A stretch of DNA of 64,000 nt, taken from contig CP065007.1 of the NCBI GenBank assembly GCA_016699715.1, positions 992,001 to 1,056,000 of the forward strand, in the 5' to 3' direction. This document shows positions 58,958 to 64,000 of the stretch, one piece after another. Origin of the DNA: Candidatus Competibacteraceae bacterium. Its GTDB lineage: Bacteria; Pseudomonadota; Gammaproteobacteria; Competibacterales; Competibacteraceae. Made by a program: the position numbers and the translations under genes. Positions within the stretch are counted from its first letter, which is position 1. The number at the start of each line of letters is the position of its first letter. The notes under the pieces were generated by a model that was given only the letters and a program-made list of their open reading frames with translations, was not told where the DNA came from and ran no database searches.

Positions 58958-59647
58958 ATGACCCAGGTTCTCTTGGTCGATGACGACATCGAATTGGGCG
59001 AGATGCTGACGGAATACCTCGAACGCGAGGGTTTCGGCGCGACGGCCGTGTCCGACGGCGAAGCGGGCGTGCGCCATGCGTTATCGGGCGAATACGGGAT
59101 TGTGGTGCTGGACGTGATGATGCCACGCATGAACGGCATCGAAGCCTTGCGGCGCATTCGGGCGCGTGACGGTCGCATTCCGGTGCTGATGCTCACCGCC
59201 CGGGGCGACGATGTGGATCGCATCATCGGGTTGGAACTGGGCGCGGACGACTACGTGCCCAAGCCGTGTACCCCCCGTGAGCTGGTCGCGCGTATCCGGG
59301 CCATCCTGCGACGCGCCCGGCTGGGGGAAGTGTCCAGTGCCTCATCCGGCCCGCTCACGGCCAGTTCGCTCACGATATGGCCGGAGAAGCGGGAGGTGGA
59401 ATGGCATGGCGCACTCTTGGATCTCACCAGCACCGAATTCAATCTGCTTGAAGTGTTGGTTCGCAACGCGGGTCGGGTGGTGAGCAAGAAGGAGCTGTCG
59501 GAGCAGGCCCTGGGCCGCCCGCTGGCGCGTTACGACCGCAGCATCGACGTGCATCTGAGTAGCATTCGCCACAAGCTCGGCGGTGGGGAAGGGCGCTCAC
59601 CGATTCAAACCGTGCGTGGCATTGGCTATCAGCTCATCAAGGAATAA
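58958..59647 (+). CDS. OmpR-family response regulator (CpxR-like)
   Basis: ATG 58958 gives 229 aa; the frame opens at 58907. The receiver domain has the acidic pocket (VLLVDDDIELG), phospho-acceptor Asp52 in VVLDVMMPRMNG, Thr in VLMLTARGD and Lys in YVPKPCTPREL. The C-terminal winged helix (LDLTSTEFNLLEVLVRNAGR, RYDRSIDVHLSSIRHKLGGG) binds DNA. It is most like CpxR/BaeR/RstA regulators. The kinase gene starts 5 bp after the stop. The divergent partner is the ferric-reductase/exporter block, the likely target. Confidence 0.92.
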   Translation: MTQVLLVDDDIELGEMLTEYLEREGFGATAVSDGEAGVRHALSGEYGIVVLDVMMPRMNGIEALRRIRARDGRIPVLMLTARGDDVDRIIGLELGADDYVPKPCTPRELVARIRAILRRARLGEVSSASSGPLTASSLTIWPEKREVEWHGALLDLTSTEFNLLEVLVRNAGRVVSKKELSEQALGRPLARYDRSIDVHLSSIRHKLGGGEGRSPIQTVRGIGYQLIKE

Positions 59648-59652
59648 GCCTC

Positions 59653-61019
59653 TTGGGCCGGCTGTTCTGGAAGTTTTTTTTCGCGTTCTGGTTGGCGCTG
59701 CTGATTGCGAGCGGTGGCGTCGGTACGACTGTCTGGCTGCACGGACAGACGCTGGAAGATCATGATTATGCGTTGGCGGGAGGACCGCGTACCGCGTTTT
59801 TGGTGAATACGACGGCGATGGTGTTCCGGCATGGCGGGATTGAGGCGCTGCGCGATCTGCTGGAAGAATGGAGAATCCAGCAGGGCGATGCGCGGGTGTA
59901 TGTCGTCGACGAGACGGGTCGAGAGCTGTTGGGCCGGGTGGTCTCGGCCGAGGCGTTGGCGCAGGCCCGTCGCTTGGCGGACGAAGATCAGAAGACCCCG
60001 CGCATCGCCTGGTTGGAGGCAACGTCCCAGCACGCCTATCTGTTTTTCATTCCCGTCGCGAGCAAGATCTCGTCCCATGGCCCGCCACCGTCACCGTGGA
60101 TTCCGATCAGCATCGGCATTCTGGCCAGCCTCGGTTTCAGCGCGTTGCTGGCCTGGTATCTCTCCAAACCGATCCGCCACTTGCGTGGCGCGTTCGATGC
60201 GGTGGCGGCGGGCAAGCTCGATACGCGGATCGGATCGCGCATGGGACGACGGCGCGACGAGATTGCCGATCTTGGCCGGGATTTCGACCGCATGGCTCAG
60301 CAACTGCAAATTCTGCTCGGCTCCCAACGGCGCTTGCTGCACGATGTTTCGCACGAACTGCGCTCGCCGCTGGCGCGCTTGCAAGCCGCCATCGGCCTGG
60401 CGCGCCAGCAACCGGAGAAGCTGGAGAGCTCGCTGGATCGCATCGAACGCGAATCCGGCCGCCTGGACACACTGGTGGGGGAGCTGCTGACCCTGTCGCG
60501 GCTGGAAGCCGGCATCAGCGGCACGGCGGACGAAGAGATCGACCTGGTGGAACTGGTGGCGGGCATCGCCGATGACGCGCGATTCGAGGCGGAGGCAACC
60601 GGGCGTCGGGTGCTGTTTTCCGGCGCGGGCGAGGTCATCGTCAAGATCCGCGCGGAATTGCTGCATCGCGCTTTCGAGAACGTGATCCGCAACGCCGTGA
60701 AGTTCACTCGCGAAGGCACGGCGGTCGAGGTGTGGATCGAACGGCGAGCCGCGCCCGATAGCCTGGTCGTCATGGTTTCGGATCGGGGTCCCGGCGTTCC
60801 CGAAAGCGACCTGCAAGCCGTTTTCGAGCCGTTTTTTCGCGGCGGGGGCAGCGTCAAGACCGCCGGTTTCGGTTTGGGCCTGGCGATTGCTCGCCGGGCC
60901 ATCGAAGCCCATGGCGGGCGCATTTACGCGCGAAATCGTCCGGATGGCGGGTTGCGGGTCGAGATCGTGCTACCGGTGGGCGACGCTTTCGAGGGCACCG
61001 CCGGTGGCCCGCTTGGCTT

Positions 61020-61038
<19 letters not shown>
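59653..61038 (+). CDS. Sensor histidine kinase (CpxA-like)
   Basis: A TTG start at 59653, 5 bp after the regulator stop, gives 461 aa. Layout: first membrane helix (FWKFFFAFWLALLIASGGVG), a periplasmic sensor of about 130 residues, second helix (ISIGILASLGFSALLAWYL), HAMP (SKPIRHLRGAFDAVAAGKLD), HisKA with the phospho-acceptor His in HDVSHELRSPLARLQAAIG, and HATPase (NVIRNAVKFTREGTAVE, DRGPGVPES, FGLGLAIARRAIEAHGG). It senses an envelope signal and phosphorylates the adjacent regulator. Its last 19 bases overlap the end of metH tail to tail. Confidence 0.92.

Positions 61039-64000
<2,962 letters not shown>

Overview
The window is a GC-rich (roughly 60-65%) bacterial chromosome segment, densely coded on both strands, with many 4-bp start/stop overlaps. 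The gene content points to a gammaproteobacterium: an Rsd/AlgQ-type sigma70 regulator, a gamma-type class I glutamate-cysteine ligase, DeaD, NAD-malic enzyme MaeA, cobalamin-dependent MetH, and a CpxRA-like two-component pair. A crotonase plus 3-hydroxyacyl-CoA dehydrogenase pair would fit a polyhydroxyalkanoate-cycling organism such as the Competibacteraceae. That family-level placement is inference from gene content only.

Layout. 1-6.5 kb: the 3' end of an MlaF-like ATPase, an MCE/MlaD-like anchor protein, a TPR lipoprotein, a Ser/Thr kinase fused to a formylglycine-generating-enzyme-like domain, and a secreted CsgG-like/six-PEGA/POTRA-like protein. 6.6-14.9 kb: malic enzyme, a small anchored protein, a HlyD gene remnant, crotonase, hydroxyacyl-CoA dehydrogenase, M17 aminopeptidase and gshA. 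14.9-19.6 kb: an AT-rich acquired block. It looks like integron gene cassettes without a visible integrase (DUF998 with a YefM/YoeB pair; a GNAT acetyltransferase with a well-formed attC). The block carries an IS630-family element interrupted by an IS4-family element with a 9-bp target duplication. 19.7-23.3 kb: a Zn-macrodomain/SirTM ADP-ribosylation pair, a PolB-type exonuclease and a VapBC pair with a perfect operator palindrome.

23.4-29.7 kb: an unrecognised membrane protein, a secreted SNase-Excalibur nuclease and an RND efflux adaptor/pump. 29.9-39.3 kb: DUF2062 protein, deaD, a GST, a K+ channel/RCK protein with a DUF6394 partner, tsaB, rsd, a radical SAM protein and an acyl-CoA synthetase. 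39.7-45 kb: a thioesterase followed by two overlapping membrane GTPases, a flavodoxin-fold oxidoreductase, an FAH-family hydrolase and a DUF4258/DUF2283 pair. 45-51.2 kb: an alpha-E/ATP-grasp operon divergent from a large transglutaminase-DUF2126 protein, a predicted peptide-ligation or peptide-modification cluster whose product is unknown.

51.3-64 kb: an XRE regulator, a polysaccharide deacetylase, a four-gene MacAB/OMF-type exporter operon with 4-bp overlaps throughout, a ferric-reductase-like flavocytochrome upstream on the same strand, and a divergent two-component system that probably controls this block. The window ends in metH, which runs off the right edge and overlaps the histidine kinase tail-to-tail. 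No rRNA, tRNA or CRISPR array was seen.
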